Origin: Clostridia bacterium
GTDB taxonomy: Bacteria; Bacillota; Clostridia; Oscillospirales; CAG-272
Direction of reading: 5' to 3'
Length of the DNA stretch: 64,000 nt
Assembly: GCA_017453305.1 (NCBI GenBank)
Contig: JAFTKJ010000033.1
Coordinates: 39,774-103,773, forward strand
In this document: positions 17,203-25,426 of the stretch, piece after piece
How the letters are laid out: every line of letters starts with the position of its first letter
How positions within the stretch are numbered: the stretch's first letter is position 1
Notes under the pieces: generated by a model
Database searches by the model: none
The model's input: the letters and a program-made list of their open reading frames with translations, nothing else
What the model was told of the DNA's origin: nothing
Translations under genes and position numbers: made by a program

Positions 17203-18282
17203 TCAATAAATCACCGGCAGAGGATTCTGCGCGTGCACAGCCTCGATGATCTCGATGACCTTGCCTGCCTTTTCGGGCGTGACGTCAAGGGGCTTGCCCT
17301 CCATGATGGAAGCATAAAGCATGTGGTAGAAGGTGGAAGTACCGGTGCTGAATACGTCACCCTCTGCATCAAACTCCTCCTCGTGGAAGTTAAGCTTTTC
17401 AGAGCAGTATGCGGGATAGCCGTTTTCGGGCTTGCGAAGCGCCTCCTCTACAACGGGGCGAGCCTCAAGCTCCTCGGGAACGATGTATTTGACCTTGACG
17501 GATTTTGCAAAAGGACCGGTAGCAATGGTGCCCTTGGTACCAAAGATCTTAAAGGGCTCGGGCTTGTAGCCGTCATTGTTGTTGCACTCGATGTCGATGG
17601 TGGGCTTGCCGGGAGCAGTGATGATGATCTTTGCAAAGTCGTTTGCGTCACCGCTGTTGAACTCGGTTCTGTCAAGGTAGCTGTAGGTCACCTTTGCGGC
17701 GGGATCCCAGCCGATCAGATCCAAGCCGACACCAATGGCGTGAGGCGTGGTGTTGTAAACACCGCCTGCGCAGCACTTTTGCAACGTCTGCCAGTCCCAG
17801 CGGCGGCTAAAGCCGGAGTAGTTCATATTGATCTGCAATACCTTGCCGATCTTACCGGTTGCCAGAACCTCCTTGAGCTTGAGCACGGGAGGTGCGTAGA
17901 GGGATTGGTGGAAAGCGGTGATGATAACGCCCTTATCCTTTGCGAGCTTGGTCAGCTCCATAGCCTCGTAAGAGGTTTTTGCAAAGGGCTTTTCGTTAAG
18001 CACGTTGTAGCCGTGCTCCAGGCAATCCTTTGCAATGGCATAGTGCATGTGAGAGAAGGATGCGTTGACGATTACGTCAATGTCCTTGCGATTAAAGAGC
18101 TCGCGGTAGTCGGCGTAAACGTCACAGCCAAACTCTGCCTTTGCTCTCTCGCGGCGATCCTCCAGCGCATCTACAATCGCAACGACCTCGCAAATGTCGT
18201 TGAGCTCGGAAAGCATAAACGCGCCGTGAATATCACGTCCGCTACGTCCCTGACCGATAATGGCAACTCTCATTTTTTTCAT
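17203..18282 (-). CDS. Gfo/Idh/MocA-family oxidoreductase, paralog 4 (first gene of the operon)
   Basis: A 359-residue paralog starting MKKMRVAIIGQGRSGR at 18282 behind AAGGAGG; a start at 18339 would place the ribosome site inside the coding region. It is the most diverged of the four: TTPHAIGVGLDL replaces APHPIG, and there are changes in the C-terminal sheet, for example CNNNDGYKP. The EKPFAKT lysine is kept. It is transcribed away from the AraC regulator gene, whose intergenic region probably controls it. Confidence 0.87.
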   Translation of the reverse strand: MKKMRVAIIGQGRSGRDIHGAFMLSELNDICEVVAIVDALEDRRERAKAEFGCDVYADYRELFNRKDIDVIVNASFSHMHYAIAKDCLEHGYNVLNEKPFAKTSYEAMELTKLAKDKGVIITAFHQSLYAPPVLKLKEVLATGKIGKVLQINMNYSGFSRRWDWQTLQKCCAGGVYNTTPHAIGVGLDLIGWDPAAKVTYSYLDRTEFNSGDANDFAKIIITAPGKPTIDIECNNNDGYKPEPFKIFGTKGTIATGPFAKSVKVKYIVPEELEARPVVEEALRKPENGYPAYCSEKLNFHEEEFDAEGDVFSTGTSTFYHMLYASIMEGKPLDVTPEKAGKVIEIIEAVHAQNPLPVIY

Positions 18283-18353
18283 CGTACAAATCCTCCTTGT
18301 ATTTTCAATAAAAAGAATTTCAAATTTGTGTGCAAACACTCTCGCACAAGTTT

Positions 18354-18421
18354 AGTATAGCACAATAAAATAAAAAAAGAAATAGCATTTTTTATTTTTT
18401 ATATTGCATTTTTTACTTTTT
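18354..18421. promoter_or_regulatory. Divergent control region with a 21-bp-spaced direct repeat (putative AraC operator)
   Basis: Two copies of GCATTTTTTA(T/C)TTTTT start at 18385 and 18406, matching at 15 of 16 positions and spaced by 21 bp, two helical turns. They lie between a minus-strand TATACT (18354-18359) for the Gfo/Idh operon and the araC gene. Tandem half sites two turns apart are typical for AraC-family activators. Confidence 0.6.
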
Positions 18422-18437
18422 TGTGTTAGTATATAAG

Positions 18438-18443
18438 TATAAT
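18438..18443 (+). promoter_or_regulatory. -10 element of the AraC-family regulator gene
   Basis: TATAAT about 27 bp upstream of the ATG. No good -35 box is present at 16-18 bp, which suggests a regulated or weak promoter. A GAAAGAAGG ribosome site follows. Confidence 0.5.
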
Positions 18444-18468
18444 AGGATTTGAAAGAAGGTAACACGCA

Positions 18469-19269
18469 ATGTTCGAGGTCAAATCGGGGCATCCGATCTT
18501 TGAAATCTCACACAAATACGTAGACGTTCCCATTGCCACGCAGTACGCACAGCACACGCACAGCTATTGCGAGATCCTCCTGTTTATCAGAGGCGACGCA
18601 AGCTACAACGTTGACGGCATTTTACATAATGCCAAGCCCTATGACATGTTCATCATTCCAAAGGCGACCTACCACTACGTGATCCCCAGGGCGTCCGCCC
18701 CCTACGAAAACTACGTGCTGGATTTTGCCCCCACGCTCATCCCCCCCACGCACGCCAAAAAGCTGTTTGCCGCTCCCACCATCATCAACATCAAGGACGA
18801 TGCCGACTTCTGTCGCTTTTTTCATACGTTCGACGCTTATCACGACACCTACACACAAGAGGATTTTGCCATTTGTGCCAAGGCGCTTTTGCGCGAATTG
18901 TTGATTTTTTGCAGCTACCGCATGGAAAGCTCGGTACACGTAGAACCCGAGCGCAATCCCTTGGTGGAAACGATGCTCCAACTGATTGCCGAAAATCTGG
19001 AGCAACCGCTGGACGCCGAATTTCTGGCACGCGAAATGATGCTTTCCAAATCTTACATTCAAAACGTCTTTTCGCAATCCATGCATATTGGGCTCAAGCA
19101 ATACATTACGCAAAAAAAGATCTTTGCCGCACAAAACGACCTGATGAACGGTATGTCGGCGGCAGACGCCTGCGCAAAATATGAATTCAGCGACTACTCC
19201 TCGTTCTTCCGCCTTTACAAAAAGATCCTGGGCTATTCGCCAAGGCAGACCAAAGCCTTGGGATCATAA
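18469..19269 (+). CDS. AraC-family transcriptional regulator with cupin sensor
   Basis: A 266-residue regulator. The N-terminal half is a cupin-like ligand domain (HTHSYCEILLFI, then MFIIPKATYHYV). Two helix-turn-helix motifs occupy about residues 170-262, ending in the family hallmark YEFSDYSSFFRLYKKILGYSPRQ. It is divergent from the Gfo/Idh-nagBA operon and most likely senses a sugar and controls it. No other local regulator gene is present between 10 and 26 kb. Confidence 0.9.
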   Translation: MFEVKSGHPIFEISHKYVDVPIATQYAQHTHSYCEILLFIRGDASYNVDGILHNAKPYDMFIIPKATYHYVIPRASAPYENYVLDFAPTLIPPTHAKKLFAAPTIINIKDDADFCRFFHTFDAYHDTYTQEDFAICAKALLRELLIFCSYRMESSVHVEPERNPLVETMLQLIAENLEQPLDAEFLAREMMLSKSYIQNVFSQSMHIGLKQYITQKKIFAAQNDLMNGMSAADACAKYEFSDYSSFFRLYKKILGYSPRQTKALGS

Positions 19270-19366
19270 AACAAAAGCTCCTTGTTTTTTACATGTGGAT
19301 GCGATAACTCGTTTGCAGTACGTCAAGGGGTTATCCGAATTCAAATGGGAAAGTGCCGAATTTCTA

Positions 19367-19395
19367 TTGCTTTTTATTTTGGACCGTGCTATAAT
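19367..19395 (+). promoter_or_regulatory. Promoter of the GH20 gene
   Basis: TTGCTT (19367-19372), 17 bp, TATAAT (19390-19395), 46 bp upstream of the start. Confidence 0.75.
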
Positions 19396-19441
19396 GAGAG
19401 CACAAGCCGTTACCACTTTATGAAATCAGGAGGATACTTCA

Positions 19442-21040
19442 ATGCTTTTACCAAGAGTCAAGCAGCAAGTCAATCTGAACCGGGAACAACAGCTGTGCTT
19501 TCCGCTCCGCATCCGTTGTGCCGACGCCCAAAGCCGCCGCATTCCCTTCGTTTTGCAGGAAATGATGCCCTACGCCTCCTTTGAGGTCTGTGACAAGGAG
19601 GCAGATCTCACGCTTGCCATCGTTCCCGGAGTTTCCAACCTCTCCGAGGCATATGAGCTTTCGGTGGACGAAGGAAAGATCACAATTCGCGCCAAGGACT
19701 ATTGCGGTCTTGTGCACGCCGCGGCAACCGTGGCGCAATCCGTCCGTTATAAGGACGGCGCTTTTTGGATTCCGCAAATGAAGATCTTCGACCATCCCGA
19801 CACCGCCTTTCGTTCCGTGATGCTTGACCCCGCGCGCAACGTCATTCCCGTAGAGGAGGTGCGCGCCACCATTCTCGGTATGGCAAAAGCAAAATACAAC
19901 AAATTGCACCTTCACCTTTCCGATTCCACAGGTTTTTCTTACAAGTCAGAGGTCTGCCCCGATCTTCCGCGCTCTCCCGGCAAGCTCTATACCAAGGCAC
20001 AGCTTCGTTCATTTATTGATTATGCGGAGGCGTTTGGTATTGACGTCATTCCCGAAATCGACGTCCCCGCCCACAGCTTTTCACTGACACAGTGCTTCCC
20101 AAGCCTGAAATGTCAACCCGACGAGGGCGTTTCCGCAGAGGAGATGAGCGGCTGGAATATCTGCCTTGGGAACGAGGAAAGCTATACGTTTATTCAAAAG
20201 ATCCTTTCCGAGATCGCCGAGATCTTCCCTTACGAATACGTTCACGTGGGAACGGACGAAATGGATATGCAGGACATTCCGACCACGCCGCCCCCAACCG
20301 CCGATACCTGCCGCTGTCGCGTATGCAACAGCCGCTTTATACCCATGGGCTACGACACCATCCGCCCTCGCTTTTATTACTTTGTCCGCCGTGTATACGA
20401 CATCCTTCACTCCCTTGGCAAAAAAATGATGATGTGGAACGACGACGTGGATATTTCCAAAAGCCCCGACATTCCGCGCGATATTCTGATCGAGTTCTGG
20501 CGCGTTGCCGCCGAAGGACGCGGTCCCGTAGAAGGTTGCTCCATGAAGCGCTTTTTGGAGGAGGGGTTTGAGGTGGTCAACGCCGATTTTCCAAACGCTT
20601 ACGTGGATAAATATGTGGTTTGGGAAAAGCTGGTAACATGGAACCTCAAAAAGGAACCCGAAAGTTCCCCCGAGCACGCACACCTGATCCTTGGAACCGA
20701 TATCTGCGCCTGGGAGGGACAAAACTATCCGCACTATCAATATGCGCTCCCATTTGCCCTGCCCGTGTTTGGGGACAGAGCGTGGAATCTCGATCCCCTG
20801 CCCAACAACGCAAGCTCTACGCAAGCCCTGACACGCGCTTGCCTTGGCTGTGACGTAAAGGAGGACTTTGATCTTTTCACCTTCCTGGACGGCGTTCCCT
20901 TGGGAGATGCCCAGGACAAAAACGGCGAGATCTTTGCAAAGGATGCCGACCGTACGTATTTGCGCAACACTCTCTCCGATTTATCGCATCTTGCCGCCAA
21001 CGAGGCACACCCGGTGCGAGCGTTGTTGGAACTGCTTTGA
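19442..21040 (+). CDS. Beta-N-acetylhexosaminidase, GH20
   Basis: A 532-residue enzyme with no signal peptide, hence cytoplasmic. An N-terminal GH20b-like domain (about 1-115) precedes the TIM barrel. HLHLSDSTGF, DVIPEIDVPAHS and VHVGTDEMD are present; the last carries the Asp-Glu catalytic pair of substrate-assisted hydrolysis. WEGQNY supplies an active-site Trp. It should release terminal GlcNAc or GalNAc from imported oligosaccharides, feeding NagA and NagB nearby. An AGGAGG site lies 9 bp before the ATG. Confidence 0.92.
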   Translation: MLLPRVKQQVNLNREQQLCFPLRIRCADAQSRRIPFVLQEMMPYASFEVCDKEADLTLAIVPGVSNLSEAYELSVDEGKITIRAKDYCGLVHAAATVAQSVRYKDGAFWIPQMKIFDHPDTAFRSVMLDPARNVIPVEEVRATILGMAKAKYNKLHLHLSDSTGFSYKSEVCPDLPRSPGKLYTKAQLRSFIDYAEAFGIDVIPEIDVPAHSFSLTQCFPSLKCQPDEGVSAEEMSGWNICLGNEESYTFIQKILSEIAEIFPYEYVHVGTDEMDMQDIPTTPPPTADTCRCRVCNSRFIPMGYDTIRPRFYYFVRRVYDILHSLGKKMMMWNDDVDISKSPDIPRDILIEFWRVAAEGRGPVEGCSMKRFLEEGFEVVNADFPNAYVDKYVVWEKLVTWNLKKEPESSPEHAHLILGTDICAWEGQNYPHYQYALPFALPVFGDRAWNLDPLPNNASSTQALTRACLGCDVKEDFDLFTFLDGVPLGDAQDKNGEIFAKDADRTYLRNTLSDLSHLAANEAHPVRALLELL

Positions 21041-21091
21041 TTTTTTCGACGGTTCCCTGCAAAAATATTTTCAATAATTTTTCAAAACCCC

Positions 21092-21120
21092 TTGATTTTT
21101 GAGTTTGGATATGATATAAT
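21092..21120 (+). promoter_or_regulatory. Promoter of tRNA-Leu
   Basis: TTGATT (21092-21097), 17 bp, TATAAT (21115-21120), 15 bp before the mature tRNA 5' end. Confidence 0.8.
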
Positions 21121-21134
21121 ATCCTCTGTCATAC

Positions 21135-21221
21135 GCCGGTATGATGGAATTGGCAGACGTGCTGGACTCAAAATCCAGTGGTAGCGATACCGTGTCGGTT
21201 CGACCCCGACTACCGGCACCA
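21135..21221 (+). tRNA. tRNA-Leu (anticodon CAA)
   Basis: An 87-base tRNA with encoded CCA. The acceptor arm GCCGGTA pairs with TACCGGC. The anticodon stem CTGGA/TCCAG encloses loop CTCAAAA with CAA at positions 34-36. A long class II variable arm follows, and the T arm is GTCGGTTCGACCCCGAC. It reads UUG. Confidence 0.95.
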
Positions 21222-21256
21222 AAGCCCGACCTTTTGCAAAAGGTCGGGCTTTTTTG
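21222..21256 (+). terminator. Terminator of tRNA-Leu
   Basis: AAGCCCGACCTTTT pairs with AAAAGGTCGGGCTT across a two-base centre and is followed by TTTTTT. Confidence 0.9.
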
Positions 21257-21318
21257 TTCGCTTCCTTTCATGTATTTCGAAAACCTCAAAAAGTGCTTTG
21301 TGTTTTCACGTTCCAAAC

Positions 21319-21347
21319 TTGACAAATCCGCTCTTTTCTGCTATACT
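21319..21347 (+). promoter_or_regulatory. Promoter of the PHP-domain gene
   Basis: TTGACA (21319-21324), 17 bp, TATACT (21342-21347), 40 bp before the start. Confidence 0.85.
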
Positions 21348-21386
21348 GAACGTATCCGCTTGGATGCATACAGAAAGGAGCTTTTT

Positions 21387-22745
21387 ATGCACGCTACACT
21401 TTACAATTACGATATTTACCCCAAGGTCTTTTTGGGGGATCGCGAGCAGAGCGTGACCGTTCAACCGCTTGGAGATCACGTTGCCTTTCAAAAGGATCAC
21501 GCCTATACCGTCAAGATCACAAAGTACAATCAGTCTAACCCGGGCGTTTATCCCGAACGGAGCGGGCGCACCACGCTGACCGTTACGCCGGACGGTGACG
21601 GTTGTATGCGTCTTTGCGCGTATTTTGAGGACGAGGGCGAGCACGCCGTGCGCATTTTTGAAGCCGCAGAGGACAAAAATCCGATCTGCTCCCTTTCGGT
21701 CTACAGTCTGCGCGCCGATATGGCAGGCAGAATCCCGTTGCGCGGTGACCTGCACATGCACACAAGAAGATCGGACGGGCGCGAATCTCCCACCACCGTT
21801 GCCGCCAATTACCGCGGTCACGGCTATGACTTTTTTACCATTTCCGATCACCGACGCTACTATCCTTCTCTTGAGGCGATTGAGGTGTTTGGAGATCTGA
21901 CCGACTTTACCATCGTCCCCGGCGAGGAGATACACCTCCCGCTCAACAACGTTCACTACGTCAATTTTGGCGGCACGTACAGCATCAACGCACTGGTGAC
22001 GCCAAGCTGTAACCAGGAGGCAGGTACCGACCTCAAATACCGCAGTCTTGACGGAAATGCCCCCGACACCATGACGGAGGAAGCGTTTATCGCCATGATC
22101 GAGGAACGCGCACAGCACGTAGATCGCGAAAATGCATCCGAGCGCAAGAGCTTTGCTGTAATGGAATGGATCTACGAGCACATGCAAAAAAACGGTGGTC
22201 TTGGCATCTTCCCTCACCCGTATTGGATCTGCCCCATGATGCAGCTCCCCGAGGACTACACCGAATACATATACAAAAAGAAGCCCTTTGACGCCTTTGA
22301 GGTGCTGGGCGGCGAGAATATCTTTTCTCACAACGGCTTCCAGACGGCACTTTACTACGAAATGCGTGAAAAAGGTTACGATCCCCCCGTGGTGGGAAGC
22401 ACCGACAGTCACGGCTCCACCGAGCACAACCGCAACGCGCTGATCTGCTCGACCATCGTCTTTGCGCGCGAAAACACGCGCGAGGAGCTGATCGATTCCA
22501 TTAAGAAAAAGTATTCGGTAGCCGTGGATACCATCAGCAAGGAGTACCGTTTGGTGGGAGAGTTCCGTTTGATCAAATACGGTTGCTTTTTGATGGAGCA
22601 CTACTTCCCGCTTCATGACCTTGCCTGCCGTGCCGAGGGCTACTACATGCGTCGCTATCTTGCAGGGGATGCGCGCGCCAAGGACGTGCTCGCAGCAATG
22701 AAGGGGCAAATTCCCGAGCTGCAGAAAAAATATTTTCGGCTTTGA
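21387..22745 (+). CDS. PHP-domain phosphoesterase
   Basis: A 452-residue protein. The start at 21387 follows AAAGGAG; a longer frame would begin inside the tRNA. An N-terminal beta-rich domain (about 1-105) precedes a PHP domain. That domain shows RGDLHMHTRRSDG (metal-binding HxH), FFTISDHRRYY, IVPGEEIH and GSTDSHGS near residue 350. PHP proteins hydrolyse phosphoesters with a trinuclear metal site. The substrate is unknown; the gene order GH20, tRNA, PHP, alpha/beta hydrolase gives a weak link to carbohydrate use. Confidence 0.8.
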   Translation: MHATLYNYDIYPKVFLGDREQSVTVQPLGDHVAFQKDHAYTVKITKYNQSNPGVYPERSGRTTLTVTPDGDGCMRLCAYFEDEGEHAVRIFEAAEDKNPICSLSVYSLRADMAGRIPLRGDLHMHTRRSDGRESPTTVAANYRGHGYDFFTISDHRRYYPSLEAIEVFGDLTDFTIVPGEEIHLPLNNVHYVNFGGTYSINALVTPSCNQEAGTDLKYRSLDGNAPDTMTEEAFIAMIEERAQHVDRENASERKSFAVMEWIYEHMQKNGGLGIFPHPYWICPMMQLPEDYTEYIYKKKPFDAFEVLGGENIFSHNGFQTALYYEMREKGYDPPVVGSTDSHGSTEHNRNALICSTIVFARENTREELIDSIKKKYSVAVDTISKEYRLVGEFRLIKYGCFLMEHYFPLHDLACRAEGYYMRRYLAGDARAKDVLAAMKGQIPELQKKYFRL

Positions 22746-22800
22746 TCAAACCAAAAACAAGTTGAAAACATCAAAGCTAATACCAACGGAGTCAAAACAG

Positions 22801-23721
22801 ATGAAAACACATCGCTTTAAAATTTTAGTAAATTGCTTTTTACCAAACGACGATCTTTCTTCAGATCAGCTGCAGGACACAGAAGAATTGTACGAGGACA
22901 ACGGCTTTATCGTTTTGCCGGAACAATATTCGGAGAGTGGGACGCCGACAAGATTGGTCATCAGCTGTCACGGTGCGGGAGGAACGGTCACCACCGATGA
23001 CTCACAGGTAGAACGCCAAACGCTCACACAGTATTTGGTTTCAAACGGCTATGCCGTAATGGACGTCAACGGCATTCCGGAGGCTTACGCAACAAAATAC
23101 GGGGTCGATATTCGTAACAACATCGGCTCTCCCATTGCGATCAGAAGCTACGTAAAAGCCTATCACTATTGCATGGAGCATTTTAATTTAAAGCCGGAGG
23201 TGTTTGTTCACGGCGCTTCGATGGGAGGCATCAGCAGTACGAATTTGGTATTGTGCGGTTGCATCCCGGTCATCGCGCACAGCGCTCTCTGCCCTGTTTT
23301 GGACACCTATAACGAGATCTTCCTGCACCCATGGAGCGATGGACTTCCCAAGGTGGCAATGGGAAAAATATACGGCTTTGAGATTGACGAAAACGGCGAA
23401 TATATCTACGATGAAAGCAAGCTTGCGGGATATAATCCCTTCAAAAACGGAAAAGCAAGCTGCTATCCCGTTCCCGTCAAATTCTGGCACTGTCAGGATG
23501 ACCCGATCGTTTCTTATCGGGTTACCAAGCAATTTATCGATCGCATCAAGGAACACGGCGGAATTGCAAGCCTGCGATCCTTTGCCTACGGTGGGCACCA
23601 GCCACAGCTTGTCGGCGCTCCGATCGAGCATCCCTGCGGGAAGTCGCTCTTTTGTGACGCCGAGCTGCAGATCACGCCGGCGGTGGAAGAAGTCTTTGTA
23701 TGGATCCGAAGCTTTGATTGA
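22801..23721 (+). CDS. Alpha/beta hydrolase (putative esterase)
   Basis: A 306-residue protein. The ATG at 22801 behind CGGAG is preferred to an upstream TTG at 22762. The fold is shown by ISCHGAGG (oxyanion region), the nucleophile elbow VHGASMGG near residue 152, CQDDPIV (acid) and YGGHQP (histidine). There is no signal peptide. It follows the PHP gene by 55 bp, probably in one transcript, and ends at a strong terminator. It may act as an acyl or carbohydrate esterase. Confidence 0.78.
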   Translation: MKTHRFKILVNCFLPNDDLSSDQLQDTEELYEDNGFIVLPEQYSESGTPTRLVISCHGAGGTVTTDDSQVERQTLTQYLVSNGYAVMDVNGIPEAYATKYGVDIRNNIGSPIAIRSYVKAYHYCMEHFNLKPEVFVHGASMGGISSTNLVLCGCIPVIAHSALCPVLDTYNEIFLHPWSDGLPKVAMGKIYGFEIDENGEYIYDESKLAGYNPFKNGKASCYPVPVKFWHCQDDPIVSYRVTKQFIDRIKEHGGIASLRSFAYGGHQPQLVGAPIEHPCGKSLFCDAELQITPAVEEVFVWIRSFD

Positions 23722-23746
23722 TAACGGATCGTCCCAAGGAAGCGTT

Positions 23747-23795
23747 ATGGGGTGAGTCAAATGCAAAACGCATTTGACTCACCCCATATTTTTAT
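23747..23795 (+). terminator. Terminator after the alpha/beta hydrolase
   Basis: An 18-bp perfect stem, ATGGGGTGAGTCAAATGC (23747-23764) with its complement at 23770-23787, is followed by ATTTTTATTG. Confidence 0.88.
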
Positions 23796-23804
23796 TGTTT
23801 CTTT

Positions 23805-25403
23805 TTATTGTTTCTTTTTGGGACGCTCCTGATAAAAATACACACCGTATTGCGCTTTGATCTCACGACCTCTGCAAAATTCGTTATACTCACCGTCAAG
23901 TCCCGCGCGTTCAATCCGCTCAACCTCCTCCCAGCTGTTGAGTGGGAAGGCAATGTCAAAGTTGTCCAGGAATTTTGGATGCTTCTTTTCAATGCCGCGG
24001 CGAATGTTGGGAGTAACGTCATGTGCCTCCAGGCGAACGCCTTTGGCAAGGATCATAAAGTCCACGATATGCATCATAAATCTGCGTTCGATCTCCGCAT
24101 ATTCGGGTCTGCCCGAAATATTGACGGTCTCCTCGGGATCCGCCACGCGGTCAAACATGCAGGTTTTTTCGGTAAAGGGATAGTAGGTAAAGGTGTAACG
24201 CTTATCCACCAGCGTTTTGCATCCGTCGCAGAACTCACTCAAATTGACTTCGCGCTCGGGCGTTGTGCCTGCGGCAAGACCGATCATCGAACGGGAAAGA
24301 CCAAATGCGCGCGTATCCCCTGCCAGCTCCAAAGCCGTGGCGCCGATATCCAAGCTTCCGCACAGCGCATCGCAATGCGTTCCCTTTTTCAGTTCGGGTG
24401 CGTTGGAAATGATCATGGGAATAAAGAGTTGTGAATGGTATGCCCAAGGACCTTTCGTGACCACGTTGTAATCGTGCCCCACGCTACCGTGGTCAGAGGT
24501 GAATAGGATGGTCGTATTCTCGTAAATACCGGCATCCTTCAAACTCTGCACGATCCGTCCTACAAGGGTGTCGATCTCTACGATCAGCTCGCAGTAGCGC
24601 GTGCGCTCCTCCATGCGTGCCTCGTCCGCTACGTGGGGATTTTCATTCACCTCGGTCGGGTTGAGGAAGGCGCGACGGTATAGCTCAATGTCGGGAATAT
24701 CCTCGTCGGGTCTTGGTTGAACGCGCACTGCGGGAATCCTCGCAGGGTCGACGGTCCCCTTTACCTCACGCGGCGGAATGATGGGCCCGTGAGGAGAGAG
24801 AAATCCGCAGTACAAAAAGAAGGGGGCGTCCTTGGTTTGCGGTGCGGTTCCGTCGGGAGCCGTTCCGTTTTTGGCATAGCACGTAATAAATTCGGTGGCA
24901 CGGTCTGCACTCCAGCGATCGTAAAAATCCTCCTCGGAGTAGAGGAATCTGTTGTCGTCATCTTTTGGATAAATGGTCGTTGTCTCGGGGTGTTTTCCCA
25001 TAAGATACTTTCTGTATCCACAAATCTTGTCATCACCGGTCATCACGTTTCTGTATTGATAACCAAAGTTGTTCTCAAGGGGAAAATGATCATAGCACCC
25101 CACCGCCGCGGTCATATATCCTGCCGCAGTCAAGCGTTCGGGCAAGAACTCCGTTCCCTCACGCGCAGGTTGCTCGTTGGTCCAGGTATCGTGTCCCGAA
25201 ACGGGCAGACCCGTCAAAAAGGACATACGCGCAGGTCCGCAAACAGTTGAAGCCGTGATGGCGTTGTCGAAAACGACACCCTCGGAAGCGAGCGCGTCAA
25301 TGTTGGGCGTGGGAATGAAATCTGCACCGTAGGCATGTAAAAAATCGGGGCGAAGCTGATCACACATAATCATGACCACGTTTCTTCTTTGTTGTGTTCC
25401 CAT
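23805..25403 (-). CDS. Sulfatase (formylglycine type, cytosolic)
   Basis: A 532-residue arylsulfatase-family protein. The N-terminal metal site is MIMCDQLRPD. The maturation signature is CGPAR in TVCGPARMSFLTG (about residues 57-69), where Cys becomes formylglycine. FTSDHGSVGHD supplies further metal ligands. There is no signal peptide, so it acts on imported sulfated saccharides. The start is set by AAAGGAA at 25403. It is co-transcribed with the maturase 23 bp upstream. The 3' end carries a tandem copy of a 13-base unit across its stop codon. Confidence 0.9.
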   Translation of the reverse strand: MGTQQRRNVVMIMCDQLRPDFLHAYGADFIPTPNIDALASEGVVFDNAITASTVCGPARMSFLTGLPVSGHDTWTNEQPAREGTEFLPERLTAAGYMTAAVGCYDHFPLENNFGYQYRNVMTGDDKICGYRKYLMGKHPETTTIYPKDDDNRFLYSEEDFYDRWSADRATEFITCYAKNGTAPDGTAPQTKDAPFFLYCGFLSPHGPIIPPREVKGTVDPARIPAVRVQPRPDEDIPDIELYRRAFLNPTEVNENPHVADEARMEERTRYCELIVEIDTLVGRIVQSLKDAGIYENTTILFTSDHGSVGHDYNVVTKGPWAYHSQLFIPMIISNAPELKKGTHCDALCGSLDIGATALELAGDTRAFGLSRSMIGLAAGTTPEREVNLSEFCDGCKTLVDKRYTFTYYPFTEKTCMFDRVADPEETVNISGRPEYAEIERRFMMHIVDFMILAKGVRLEAHDVTPNIRRGIEKKHPKFLDNFDIAFPLNSWEEVERIERAGLDGEYNEFCRGREIKAQYGVYFYQERPKKKQ

Positions 25404-25426
25404 GTTGTTATTCCTTTCGTATAATC

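Noticed and set aside
23790-23820. Tandem 13-base repeat at the sulfatase stop as a possible regulatory element
   Set aside because: Two copies of an A-rich unit over a stop codon are readily made by slippage and there is no further sign of function.
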